Assembly: GCA_020630045.1 (NCBI GenBank)
Contig: JAHDCE010000232.1
Location: 1 to 6,688, forward strand
Source: Saprospiraceae bacterium
Lineage (GTDB): Bacteria; Bacteroidota; Bacteroidia; Chitinophagales; Saprospiraceae
Reading direction: 5' to 3'
Length of the DNA: 6,688 bases
How positions within the stretch are numbered: the stretch's first letter is position 1; each line of letters begins with the position of its first letter. Of the stretch, positions 1-5,255 are shown in pieces. The notes beneath the pieces were generated by a model. It saw nothing but the letters and a program-made list of their open reading frames with translations, did no database searches and was not told where the DNA came from. The position numbers were made by a program, and so were the translations under genes.

Positions 1-10
1 ATCTTGTTTT

Positions 11-44
11 AGATGTTATCACGAAATTTTTCGTGATAACATCT
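11..44. repeat. 34-bp perfect palindrome, short form of the repeat at 1411-1571
   Basis: AGATGTTATCACGAAA (11-26), a TT centre, and its exact reverse complement (29-44). The same 16-bp arms form the two ends of the 161-bp element at 1411-1571, where they are 129 bp apart. It sits 20 bp upstream of the TTTG of the rpsF promoter. The flanks read TTT on each side, which could be a 3-bp target duplication but may be chance in T-rich sequence. On RNA it would be a long AT-rich hairpin, so it could also help end transcription of an unseen upstream gene. Seen directly: the palindrome and its second copy. Inferred: a solo or deleted form of a mobile repeat. Confidence 0.85.
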
Positions 45-52
45 TTTATTCC

Positions 53-71
53 GGACAAAAAACATTTGTCC
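53..71. promoter_or_regulatory. Inverted repeat overlapping the -33 element of the rpsF promoter
   Basis: GGACAAA (53-59), a 5-nt spacer, and its exact complement TTTGTCC (65-71). The right arm contains the TTTG taken as the -33 element (65-68). A dyad in this place is where a repressor or activator site would be expected, but 7-bp arms can also arise by chance. The dyad is seen; the operator role is inferred. Confidence 0.4.
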
Positions 72-96
72 ATTCGATTGATAATGCTTACTTTTG
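65..96 (+). promoter_or_regulatory. Bacteroidota-type promoter of the rpsF-rpsR-rplI operon
   Basis: A TTTG box at 65-68 is followed, after 20 bp, by TACTTTTG at 89-96. This matches exactly the -33 TTTG / -7 TAnnTTTG pattern known for the primary sigma factor of Bacteroides and relatives. Transcription would begin near 100-104, giving a leader of about 90 nt before rpsF. There is no competing match between here and rplI, so the three ribosomal protein genes probably share this promoter. Confidence 0.7.
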
Positions 97-100
97 CAAC

Positions 101-173
101 CCATTTCGAAGGAAATGGTGAATTCATAATATTTAAATGGTGGAATTTTATTCTCAAAATAAAATGAAACCAT
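101..173 (+). promoter_or_regulatory. Structured 5' leader of rpsF with two hairpins
   Basis: Hairpin 1 is CCATTTC (101-107), loop GAAG, GAAATGG (112-118). It would lie at the very 5' end of the transcript. Hairpin 2 has an outer stem ATGGT (137-141) with ACCAT (169-173), a 3x3 internal loop GGA (142-144) facing GAA (166-168), an inner stem ATTTTATT (145-152) with AATAAAAT (158-165), and loop CTCAA. The GGA/GAA loop can form tandem sheared G-A pairs. About 20 unpaired nt remain before the rpsF start. In several phyla the S6:S18 complex autoregulates rpsF through a leader RNA with a conserved CCG. No CCG is present in this leader, so the known motif is not recognisable and any autoregulation here is inference. 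Confidence 0.45.
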
Positions 174-193
174 CACTATCAACACGTAAAAAT

Positions 194-607
194 ATGCGTC
201 AGTATGAAGTGACCTTCGTCGTAGATCCAAGACTGTCCGGCGACGAAGTGAAAACGGCAGTTGACACCTATGTCGACCTCCTAAAAAAAGAAGGAAGTAA
301 TATCGTCCACATTGACGAAATGGGACTTAAGGAACTCGCCTATTCTATCAACAGAAGAGACAGTGGTTACTACTTTAGCGTCGAATTCCAAAACGAGACC
401 GGAGCTTTCATGGAGAAAGTCGAACTTTCTTTCAGAAGGGACGAACGTATCCTTCGCTTCTTGACCGTCAAATTGGACAAGTACGGCGTTAAGTACAACG
501 AAGACAAGCGCAACGGATTAATTGGAAAGCGTAAGGAAGAAGAAGCTGGCGATGAAGCCAAAGCAGAAACTCCTGCTGAAAAAACCAAAGACAAGGCCGG
601 CGCCTAA
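194..607 (+). CDS. rpsF: 30S ribosomal protein bS6
   Basis: bS6 is a primary binding partner of bS18 and sits on the platform of the small subunit. The 137-residue product opens with the family's MRQYEVTFVVDP strand, continues through the LKELAYSI segment (46-52), and carries the RRDERILRFL motif (81-90). Residues 106-137 are a charged Lys/Glu/Ala-rich tail, comparable in kind to the acidic tail of Escherichia coli S6. I chose the ATG at 194 because homologues begin MxxYE; in-frame ATGs at 137 and 164 lie inside the leader hairpin and would add residues unlike the family. No Shine-Dalgarno is seen, only A-rich sequence, as is usual in Bacteroidota. It is the first gene of a three-gene operon, 28 bp ahead of rpsR. 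Confidence 0.95.
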   Translation: MRQYEVTFVVDPRLSGDEVKTAVDTYVDLLKKEGSNIVHIDEMGLKELAYSINRRDSGYYFSVEFQNETGAFMEKVELSFRRDERILRFLTVKLDKYGVKYNEDKRNGLIGKRKEEEAGDEAKAETPAEKTKDKAGA

Positions 608-635
608 TTCATTCACCGTTAAAATCTAAAAAGAA

Positions 636-902
636 ATGGCATCTAGAGACGATATCAAATTCTTGAGCAATCCTAATATTGGTCAGAATAAGCATAAGTT
701 CTGCAGATTCAAAAAGTATGGCATCAAATATATCGATTATAAGGATCCTGAATTTTTGAAGCAATTTTTGAACGAACAAGGTAAAATCTTACCTCGTCGC
801 ATCACCGGTAACTCCCTCAAATACCAAAGAAGGGTTTCTACCGCGATTAAGCGTGCGAGACACTTGGGTTTGTTACCTTATGTGACCGATTTGTTGAAAT
901 AA
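636..902 (+). CDS. rpsR: 30S ribosomal protein bS18
   Basis: bS18 binds 16S rRNA as a heterodimer with bS6. The 88-residue product has the family core in order: [24 protein letters not shown] split as YKDPE (35-39) and [10 protein letters not shown] (49-58), then [20 protein letters not shown] near the C terminus. The N terminus has a single Cys in KFCRFKK (21-27), so a four-Cys zinc site is not present. The start is preceded by an A-rich AAAAAGAA stretch and has no alternative nearby. Its position between rpsF and rplI is the classic bacterial order; there is no ssb or priB gene between rpsF and rpsR here. Confidence 0.97.
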   Translation: MASRDDIKFLSNPNIGQNKHKFCRFKKYGIKYIDYKDPEFLKQFLNEQGKILPRRITGNSLKYQRRVSTAIKRARHLGLLPYVTDLLK

Positions 903-948
903 TTCTTATCCGATCGTATTCGGAAATTTCCTTTAAAATATTGAGATC

Positions 949-1395
949 ATGAAGATCATTCTTTTAAAAGATATGGATACCCTCGGTAGAAAATTTGACA
1001 TCGTGAATGTCAAACCCGGGTATGGCCGCAATTATATTATCCCTCGTAAATTGGGGGTTATCGCCAATGCTGATAACTTGGCGACACGCGAAAAAATCGT
1101 TGATAAAATCGAAGCTGAATTGACTGCTCGTTTAGGTGAGTTCCAAGAAATGGCTGAGAAAATTTCTGCTGCTGTTCTTAAAATCGGCGCTAAAGCCGGT
1201 ACCAGTGGAAAAATCTTTGGTAGCGTAACCAATGTACAGCTTTCCCAAGCCATCAAAGATCAGTTGGGTCTTGAAGTGGACAGAAGGGATATCGTATTGA
1301 GTGAAGAAGTGAAAAACTTGGGCACTTATGCAGCTGTGGCTAATCTCCACAAACAAGTGGAAGCCAAAATTAACTTTGAAGTAATCGCCGAATAA
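949..1395 (+). CDS. rplI: 50S ribosomal protein bL9
   Basis: bL9 binds 23S rRNA near the L1 stalk and influences translational fidelity. The 148-residue product shows the two-domain form of the family. The N-terminal domain has MKIILLKDMDTLGRKFDIVNVK and then the rRNA-binding signature PGYGRNYIIPRKLGVIA (23-39). A long connecting helix follows (about 42-75), then the C-terminal domain with GKIFGSVT (87-94) and a final beta-strand INFEVIAE. Length is normal for the family. The 46-bp gap after rpsR holds a GGAAATTTCC palindrome (922-931) but no promoter match, so co-transcription with rpsF-rpsR is likely. The operon ends at the terminator at 1589-1626, beyond the repeat element. Confidence 0.96.
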   Translation: MKIILLKDMDTLGRKFDIVNVKPGYGRNYIIPRKLGVIANADNLATREKIVDKIEAELTARLGEFQEMAEKISAAVLKIGAKAGTSGKIFGSVTNVQLSQAIKDQLGLEVDRRDIVLSEEVKNLGTYAAVANLHKQVEAKINFEVIAE

Positions 1396-1410
1396 TTCCG
1401 GTATTACAAT

Positions 1411-1571
1411 AGATGTTATCACGAAATTTTTTGTATGGAAGACAAATTGTTATTTTGGGAATAGACGAGGCATTCGCCGCAAAGCATAGCCGTAGCTACG
1501 TTTAAGGGGAATAACGAAGTGGATTTCAAAAATAACAATTTGACTATACTCAATTTTTCGTGATAACATCT
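1411..1571. mobile_element. 161-bp MITE-like palindromic element with 16-bp terminal inverted repeats
   Basis: The ends are AGATGTTATCACGAAA (1411-1426) and its exact complement (1556-1571), the same arms as the solo palindrome at 11-44. Inside is a second perfect inverted repeat, CAAATTGTTATTTT (1443-1456) with its complement (1529-1542). The core (1457-1528) is more GC-rich and holds a 10-bp palindrome CGTAGCTACG (1491-1500) and two copies of GGGAATA followed by ACGA (1457 and 1507). AAT occurs on both sides as a possible 3-bp target duplication. There is no plausible coding sequence. Short length, terminal inverted repeats, nested symmetry and a related copy nearby suit a miniature inverted-repeat transposable element or another dispersed palindromic repeat. 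The inverted repeats are seen; mobility is inferred, and no transposase source is visible. Confidence 0.65.
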
Positions 1572-1588
1572 AATATACAAGACAGAGA

Positions 1589-1626
1589 AAGTCCGGTTGC
1601 CCCACAGGCTTCCGGACTTCTTTTTT
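1589..1626 (+). terminator. Intrinsic terminator after rplI
   Basis: Stem AAGTCCGG (1589-1596) with CCGGACTT (1612-1619), a TT/TT mismatch, then an inner GCC/GGC stem (1599-1601 with 1607-1609) and a 5-nt loop, followed by C and six T (1621-1626). It is well placed to end the rpsF-rpsR-rplI transcript. The next start codon is at 1632, only 5 nt past the T-tract. Confidence 0.85.
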
Positions 1627-1631
1627 AATGT

Positions 1632-2012
1632 ATGATGAGTCGAGTTACAATCCATTCTAACTATCGAAATGCCGGCCTCTTATTTATTTTTCTAGTTTTC
1701 GGCCTGTGTCTGATTTCTTGTGGTGATAGAAACAGGAAGGGAGCTATCCAAGGGGATTGGTACAAAAAAGGATTTGACAAAAAAGCCATGTCCTTTATAG
1801 GCGATTCCGTTTTTTATCCGATGCTCGATAAAGGATTCCCTTACCAATTAAAAGATGATACGCTGACAATCAATTTCAGCGAAGACAGGTTCACAAAAAG
1901 TATTATTCTCTCTTTTTCAAGCTATCAGATGGAAGTTTGGGATATGTCCTTGTCAAAAGATACCATTGTTCTCCAACGTCAACCGGATATCATAAAAGAT
2001 ACACTCAAATGA
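1632..2012 (+). CDS. Small lipoprotein of unknown function upstream of gatB
   Basis: A 126-residue protein that I do not recognise as a named family. It has a short N-region, a hydrophobic segment (about 15-29) and a lipobox L27-I28-S29-C30. This predicts a type II signal peptide, lipidation of Cys30, and a mature product of 97 residues in the cell envelope. The mature part starts CGDRNRK and contains GDW near its beginning and alternating short polar and hydrophobic strands, which suggests a small beta-rich domain. A lipocalin-like fold is possible but not shown. An in-frame TAA at 1626-1628 rules out an earlier start, so ATG at 1632 or 1635 is used. The gene begins 5 nt after the rplI terminator, and its TGA overlaps the gatB ATG, so translational coupling is likely. 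Confidence 0.75.
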   Translation: MMSRVTIHSNYRNAGLLFIFLVFGLCLISCGDRNRKGAIQGDWYKKGFDKKAMSFIGDSVFYPMLDKGFPYQLKDDTLTINFSEDRFTKSIILSFSSYQMEVWDMSLSKDTIVLQRQPDIIKDTLK

Positions 2013-3478
2013 TGCAAGTCGAAATCAACGGAACTTCATACGAAACCGTTATCGGTCTGGAAATACACGTTCAACTAAAAACCGATTCCAAAGCATTTTG
2101 TCGAGACGTCAACCGATTCGGTGGAGCTCCGAATACACGGGTTAGTGCCATCTCGCTAGGACATCCGGGGACTTTACCGATACCCAATACCAGACAAATC
2201 GAATATGCTGTAAGGTTAGGACTCGCCCTAGGATGCGACATAACAAAAAATATGTTTTTCGATAGGAAAAATTATACCTATCCGGATTTGCCGAAAGGAT
2301 ATCAAATCACACAAGACGACTCGCCTGTTTGTGTAGGTGGGGCAATAGATATCCGTATAAAAGGAAAAGGTAAACGAATCCGATTGACCCGGATTCATAT
2401 GGAAGAGGATGCCGGGAAACTTGTTCATGGTGTCATCTCCGGAGCTTCAGGAGTGGATTTGAATCGAGCCGGAACACCACTCCTCGAAATCGTAACCGAA
2501 CCGGAATTGCGTTCAGGAGAAGAAGCCTTTCAAGTACTCGCCGAAATTCGCCGATTAATCCGTTACCTAGATATTTCCGATGGTAATATGGAAGAGGGAA
2601 GCATGAGGTGTGATTGTAATATTTCCTTGCGTCCCCAAGGACAAAAAGCTTTTGGCACCCGATGTGAAATCAAAAATGTCAATTCCATGCGCAATGCTTG
2701 GAAAGCCATTGAAGCCGAAGCCGCAAGACAAGCGGAAGTATTACGCCAAGGAGGAACCATAGATCAGCAAACCCGATCTTATGATGTGGAAGGCAACCAT
2801 ACCCGCCATATATTAAGGGATAAAGAAGACGCTCATGATTATCGTTATTTCCCCGAACCGGATATTCCGCCATTGGAAATTTCGGATGAATATATTCAGA
2901 AAATAAAGAAAAATCTTCCCGCCTTGCCGGCGGAATTGAGAACTCGTTTCCAAAAGGAATACAAACTCAATGAATACGATACGGAAATATTAATTGACGA
3001 CAAGGAAACCGCAGACTTGTATTTAGGGGTTTTAAATCACTATCAAGGATACAAAACAGTGGCGAATATGGTCATCAACAAAGTCAAGGCCTATGTAAAG
3101 GAAAATGGAGCGAACTTGACAGATTTGACGCCTAGGTATGTGCAATTGGCGGCTTACGCCGAATTGCTGGATTCAGGAAAAGTAGCAGCTTCCGTAGCGA
3201 ACCAAAGGATATTTCCTGAAATGATGAGCAATCCGTCAAAATCACCGGCTCAAATCGCCGAAGAACTGAATTTGATTCAAGAAGCGGACACCGATTTCTT
3301 ATCTACTGCGATAGACGAAGTCCTTGCCGGTAATACTGACGCGGTAGCCCGTTTCCGAAAAGGAAAAAAGGGACTAATGGGATTTTTTATGGGTGAAGTG
3401 ATGAAAAAGACAAAGGGCAAAGCCCATCCAAAAGAGACGCAAAAACTCCTTGCGGAAAAATTAAACAACTTTTCCTAG
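2009..3478 (+). CDS. gatB: Aspartyl/glutamyl-tRNA(Asn/Gln) amidotransferase subunit B
   Basis: GatB is the tRNA-binding and kinase subunit of GatCAB. It activates the misacylated Glu-tRNA(Gln) or Asp-tRNA(Asn) with ATP, so that ammonia from GatA completes the amide. The 489-residue product has the cradle-domain signatures: ETVIGLEIHVQL (12-23), LGHPGTLP (50-57), YPDLPKGYQI, HMEEDAGKLVHG, DLNRAGTPLLEIVTEPE, EEGSMRCDCN, GTRCEIKNVNS and KEDAHDYRYFPEPD. A helical and YqeY-like tail domain ends with MGFFMGEVMKKTKGKAHP. The CxC and CPxC zinc-site cysteines found in many GatB proteins are mostly missing: Cys31 alone remains in the first position, and VSAIS replaces CPxC. I chose ATG 2009 (a second ATG follows at 2012) because homologous sequence starts just after it; the frame is open back to 1937 but encodes unrelated residues. 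The start overlaps the lipoprotein stop as ATGA. No gatA or gatC is visible. Confidence 0.95.
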   Translation: MMQVEINGTSYETVIGLEIHVQLKTDSKAFCRDVNRFGGAPNTRVSAISLGHPGTLPIPNTRQIEYAVRLGLALGCDITKNMFFDRKNYTYPDLPKGYQITQDDSPVCVGGAIDIRIKGKGKRIRLTRIHMEEDAGKLVHGVISGASGVDLNRAGTPLLEIVTEPELRSGEEAFQVLAEIRRLIRYLDISDGNMEEGSMRCDCNISLRPQGQKAFGTRCEIKNVNSMRNAWKAIEAEAARQAEVLRQGGTIDQQTRSYDVEGNHTRHILRDKEDAHDYRYFPEPDIPPLEISDEYIQKIKKNLPALPAELRTRFQKEYKLNEYDTEILIDDKETADLYLGVLNHYQGYKTVANMVINKVKAYVKENGANLTDLTPRYVQLAAYAELLDSGKVAASVANQRIFPEMMSNPSKSPAQIAEELNLIQEADTDFLSTAIDEVLAGNTDAVARFRKGKKGLMGFFMGEVMKKTKGKAHPKETQKLLAEKLNNFS

Positions 3479-3492
3479 TGAAGAATAAAAAA

Positions 3493-3530
3493 GCGGCCGA
3501 CTCGAATCCGAGTCGGCCACTGTAGTTTTT
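3493..3530. terminator. Bidirectional terminator between convergent gatB and mscL
   Basis: A perfect 10-bp GC-rich stem, GGCCGACTCG (3495-3504) with its complement (3509-3518), and a 4-nt AATC loop. On the - strand the stem is followed by GC and six T, a textbook terminator for mscL. On the + strand the T-tract is five T starting 8 nt past the stem (3526-3530), so it is somewhat weaker for gatB. Confidence 0.88.
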
Positions 3531-3549
3531 GTATTATTTCTGATAGAGA

Positions 3550-3948
3550 TTACTTCTTCAGCAAATCACGGATCTCGCCCAAAAGGTCAAGCTCAGAAGG
3601 ACCTGCAGGTGCTGGCGGCTCTGGTGGATTAACACGATTGTACATCTTGATGACGATGAACAATACAAAAGCAATAATGAGGAAATCAATAATGGCTTTT
3701 ACCAATTTACCCCAACGGATAGCAACCTCTGCTGCAACTTCCTTACCTTCAGCATCTACTTGAGCTTCTTGAAGAACGTGCTTCAATTGCTCAAATTCGA
3801 CACCTCCCAATGCCATTCCGATTGGTGGCATTAAAATGTCAGCAGTAAAGCTGGTGATGATGGCACCGAAGGCACCCGCGATAATAACGGCTACGGCTAA
3901 ATCCAGCACATTGCCCCGCATGATGAAATCCTTAAACTCCTTAATCAT
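3550..3948 (-). CDS. mscL: Large-conductance mechanosensitive channel MscL
   Basis: MscL is a homopentameric inner-membrane pore that opens under membrane tension to release solutes in hypo-osmotic shock. The 132-residue product has the family layout: amphipathic N-terminal helix MIKEFKDFIMRGN, transmembrane helix 1 (about 14-40) starting VLDLAVAVIIAGAFG, a periplasmic loop (about 46-78), transmembrane helix 2 (about 81-103), and a C-terminal bundle helix LDLLGEIRDLLKK after a PPEPPAPAGP linker. The pore-constriction residues align as L17 and V21. Alanine stands at position 20, where Escherichia coli has Gly22, as in the Mycobacterium tuberculosis channel. It is the last gene of the - strand series, 141 bp after aat, and ends at a strong terminator. 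No exact promoter match lies in the gap, so read-through from aat is possible. Confidence 0.96.
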   Translation of the reverse strand: MIKEFKDFIMRGNVLDLAVAVIIAGAFGAIITSFTADILMPPIGMALGGVEFEQLKHVLQEAQVDAEGKEVAAEVAIRWGKLVKAIIDFLIIAFVLFIVIKMYNRVNPPEPPAPAGPSELDLLGEIRDLLKK

Positions 3949-3956
3949 GTTTTACG

Positions 3957-4018
3957 TTTTGATGAAATAAAAAATTCTAACATTAAGATGTAAATGTTAA
4001 TATTTCGTCACATCAAAA
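3957..4018 (-). promoter_or_regulatory. Nested AT-rich hairpin in the mscL upstream region
   Basis: An outer repeat TTTTGATG (3957-3964) with CATCAAAA (4011-4018) encloses an inner repeat TAACATT (3978-3984) with AATGTTA (3993-3999). An extra AAAT/ATTT pairing lies between them, offset by a 5-nt bulge. If transcribed from aat or from a promoter further upstream, it would fold just before the mscL start at 3948. The region is AT-rich, so chance pairing is a real possibility. Nothing else is seen in the 141-bp gap between aat and mscL. Confidence 0.3.
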
Positions 4019-4089
4019 TAGTAAATAACATTTAATTGAAAATTACACGAATAAAAAGGTAGAGTGGTTATTTGTTGATTGTTAATAGG

Positions 4090-4785
4090 TTATGAGTCGA
4101 GGAGGTCAGACCAAGAACCTTTTATTGTTTCTTCTCTTTCATTGTCTTTAAGCGTTTGAAGGAATTCTTTTCTAGGAATGCCCCTAGCTCCGAGGCTAAT
4201 CAAATGGTCGGTTCCTTGCTGGCAATCAATGAACCAAAAACCGAGTTCTTTGAGCTTTAAGACCAAGGTGATGAATCCGAATTTTGATGCATTGCTCACC
4301 CTAGAGAACATAGATTCTCCAAAAAAGCATTTTCCCATGGAATTGCCATACAGGCCGGCGACGAGTTCATCTCCCTGCCAGACTTCGACGGAGTGGCACA
4401 ACCCCATTTCATGTAATTTGAAATAAGCGGCCTTCATTTCTTCCGTCAACCAAGTCCCACCGCTTTGTCCTTTGCGTACGGTCTTTTGGCACCCTTCCAA
4501 TACATCCATGAAACAAGTGTCTAAGGTTACCCTGAATTTTTTTTGGTTGAAATACGGACGCATGCTTTTGCTGATTTTCAACTCATCAGGAAAAAGGACG
4601 TACCTAGGATCCGGACACCACCACAAAATCGGATCTTCCGGGTTGAACCAAGGGAACACACCGATCTTGTAAGCGAGCAGGAGCCTATCCACGCTCAAGT
4701 CCCCGCCAACGGCGAGAATTCCCTCTTCACCGGTAAGATGAGGGTCAGGGAAAGAGATGTCCTGTGTTAACCAAAATATTGGCAT
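4090..4785 (-). CDS. aat: Leucyl/phenylalanyl-tRNA--protein transferase
   Basis: Aat transfers Leu or Phe from aminoacyl-tRNA to the N terminus of proteins that begin with Lys or Arg, creating an N-degron read by ClpS. The 231-residue product carries the family signatures in order: GILAVGGDLS (22-31), GVFPWF (42-47), ILWWCPDPRYVLFP (53-66), GTW (110-112), LHEMGLCHSVEVW (124-136), FFGESMFSR (154-162) and FIDCQ (185-189), then LGARGIPRKEF. D187 and Q189 align with the Asp186 and Gln188 proposed as catalytic in Escherichia coli. I chose the ATG at 4785 because homologues start just before this segment; the frame is open to 4851, but that extension would be encoded by the hairpin upstream. Its neighbour clpS, in the same orientation, acts in the same pathway. 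Confidence 0.94.
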   Translation of the reverse strand: MPIFWLTQDISFPDPHLTGEEGILAVGGDLSVDRLLLAYKIGVFPWFNPEDPILWWCPDPRYVLFPDELKISKSMRPYFNQKKFRVTLDTCFMDVLEGCQKTVRKGQSGGTWLTEEMKAAYFKLHEMGLCHSVEVWQGDELVAGLYGNSMGKCFFGESMFSRVSNASKFGFITLVLKLKELGFWFIDCQQGTDHLISLGARGIPRKEFLQTLKDNEREETIKGSWSDLLDS

Positions 4786-4821
4786 GCATATAGGGTAGTG
4801 GTGAGAAAACGAATATACGTC

Positions 4822-4875
4822 AAAACACAAAGGCAGTGGAATCTGTTGCAAGATTTTCCACTGCCTTTGTGTTTT
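4822..4875. terminator. 20-bp perfect inverted repeat between clpS and aat, probable terminator
   Basis: AAAACACAAAGGCAGTGGAA (4822-4841) pairs exactly with its complement (4856-4875) across a 14-nt loop. Core pairs are GC-containing and the outer arms are an A-rich and a T-rich tract, the layout of a symmetric intrinsic terminator that could work on either strand. On the - strand it begins 36 nt after the clpS stop codon and ends 36 nt before the aat start. If it terminates fully, aat needs its own promoter in or next to the stem. The only near match is TATATTCG (4810-4817, - strand), one mismatch from TAnnTTTG and without a good -33 box. Partial termination or mRNA processing is an alternative. 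Confidence 0.65.
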
Positions 4876-4911
4876 TCTGATATGAAAAGAAAAATACTTC
4901 TAGAGCTTCCC

Positions 4912-5211
4912 TTATTTATCCACCGATTCATGTTCGATGACTGCGGAAAGACCACGGTCACAAAGTGCATCTTTCAATGGCCTCAAATCATCGAATGAAC
5001 CGGATTTTACAGATGCTTTTCCAGTAAAATGAATAATCATCGCTAACTGTTCTCCTTGTTGCTCCGAATGTCCCAAGATGTCCATAAAGCACATAATGAC
5101 CCAATCAAAAGTATTGAAGTCATCATTGTAAACGACAATGGTTGATGTCGTTCCTGTTGTGGTGAGTTCTTCCACCAATACATCCTCTTGCTCTTGCGTA
5201 AAAATTCCCAT
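4912..5211 (-). CDS. clpS: ATP-dependent Clp protease adaptor ClpS
   Basis: ClpS binds destabilising N-terminal residues (Leu, Phe, Tyr, Trp) and hands the substrate to a ClpA-type unfoldase and ClpP. The 99-residue product has a flexible Thr-rich N-terminal arm (1-22), which in this family enters the unfoldase. The folded domain follows with IVVYNDDFNTF (25-35), whose N29, D30 and D31 align with the Asn-Asp-Asp that binds the substrate amino group, and IIHFTGKASVKSG (59-71) with the conserved H61. It ends with the LCDRGLSAVIE strand. Phe35 stands where Escherichia coli has the gatekeeper Met40, and Ala57 where it has Met62; both could affect residue preference. It lies 44 bp after the peroxiredoxin gene with no promoter match between them, so they are probably co-transcribed. 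Confidence 0.93.
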   Translation of the reverse strand: MGIFTQEQEDVLVEELTTTGTTSTIVVYNDDFNTFDWVIMCFMDILGHSEQQGEQLAMIIHFTGKASVKSGSFDDLRPLKDALCDRGLSAVIEHESVDK

Positions 5212-5255
5212 GACTCTCTCGTTTTAAGTGCGTTTAGAATCTATGTTTTCAACTA

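Noticed and set aside
137..193. Earlier in-frame starts for rpsF at 137 and 164
   Set aside because: Both ATGs lie in the arms of leader hairpin 2 and would add residues not found in bS6; the ATG at 194 gives the normal MxxYE opening.
101..193. Canonical S6:S18-binding leader RNA of rpsF
   Set aside because: The characteristic CCG is not present anywhere in the leader, so I describe only the hairpins that are there.
9..230. Open frame on the - strand spanning the solo palindrome and the rpsF leader
   Set aside because: It runs through a perfect palindrome, the promoter and the leader, has no family resemblance, and shares its RCYHEK stretch with the frame at 1419-1655 only because both cross the same repeat.
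1481..1506. REP-type (GTAG-headed) element in the core of the 161-bp repeat
   Set aside because: A GTAG/CTAC palindrome alone is too short to assign REP identity; no paired stem of REP form follows it.
1419..1655. 78-residue open frame on the - strand across the 161-bp element
   Set aside because: It starts in the lipoprotein gene, passes through the terminator and ends in the repeat; the sequence is explained by nested non-coding inverted repeats.
1937..2008. 24-residue N-terminal extension of GatB
   Set aside because: It is the lipoprotein gene read in another frame; GatB homology begins just after the ATG at 2009.
4786..4851. 22-residue N-terminal extension of Aat
   Set aside because: It would start inside the 20-bp inverted repeat and its residues do not resemble the family; the ATG at 4785 fits.
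4798..4998. 66-residue + strand open frame across the clpS-aat junction
   Set aside because: It crosses the inverted repeat and is antisense to clpS, with no resemblance to a protein family.
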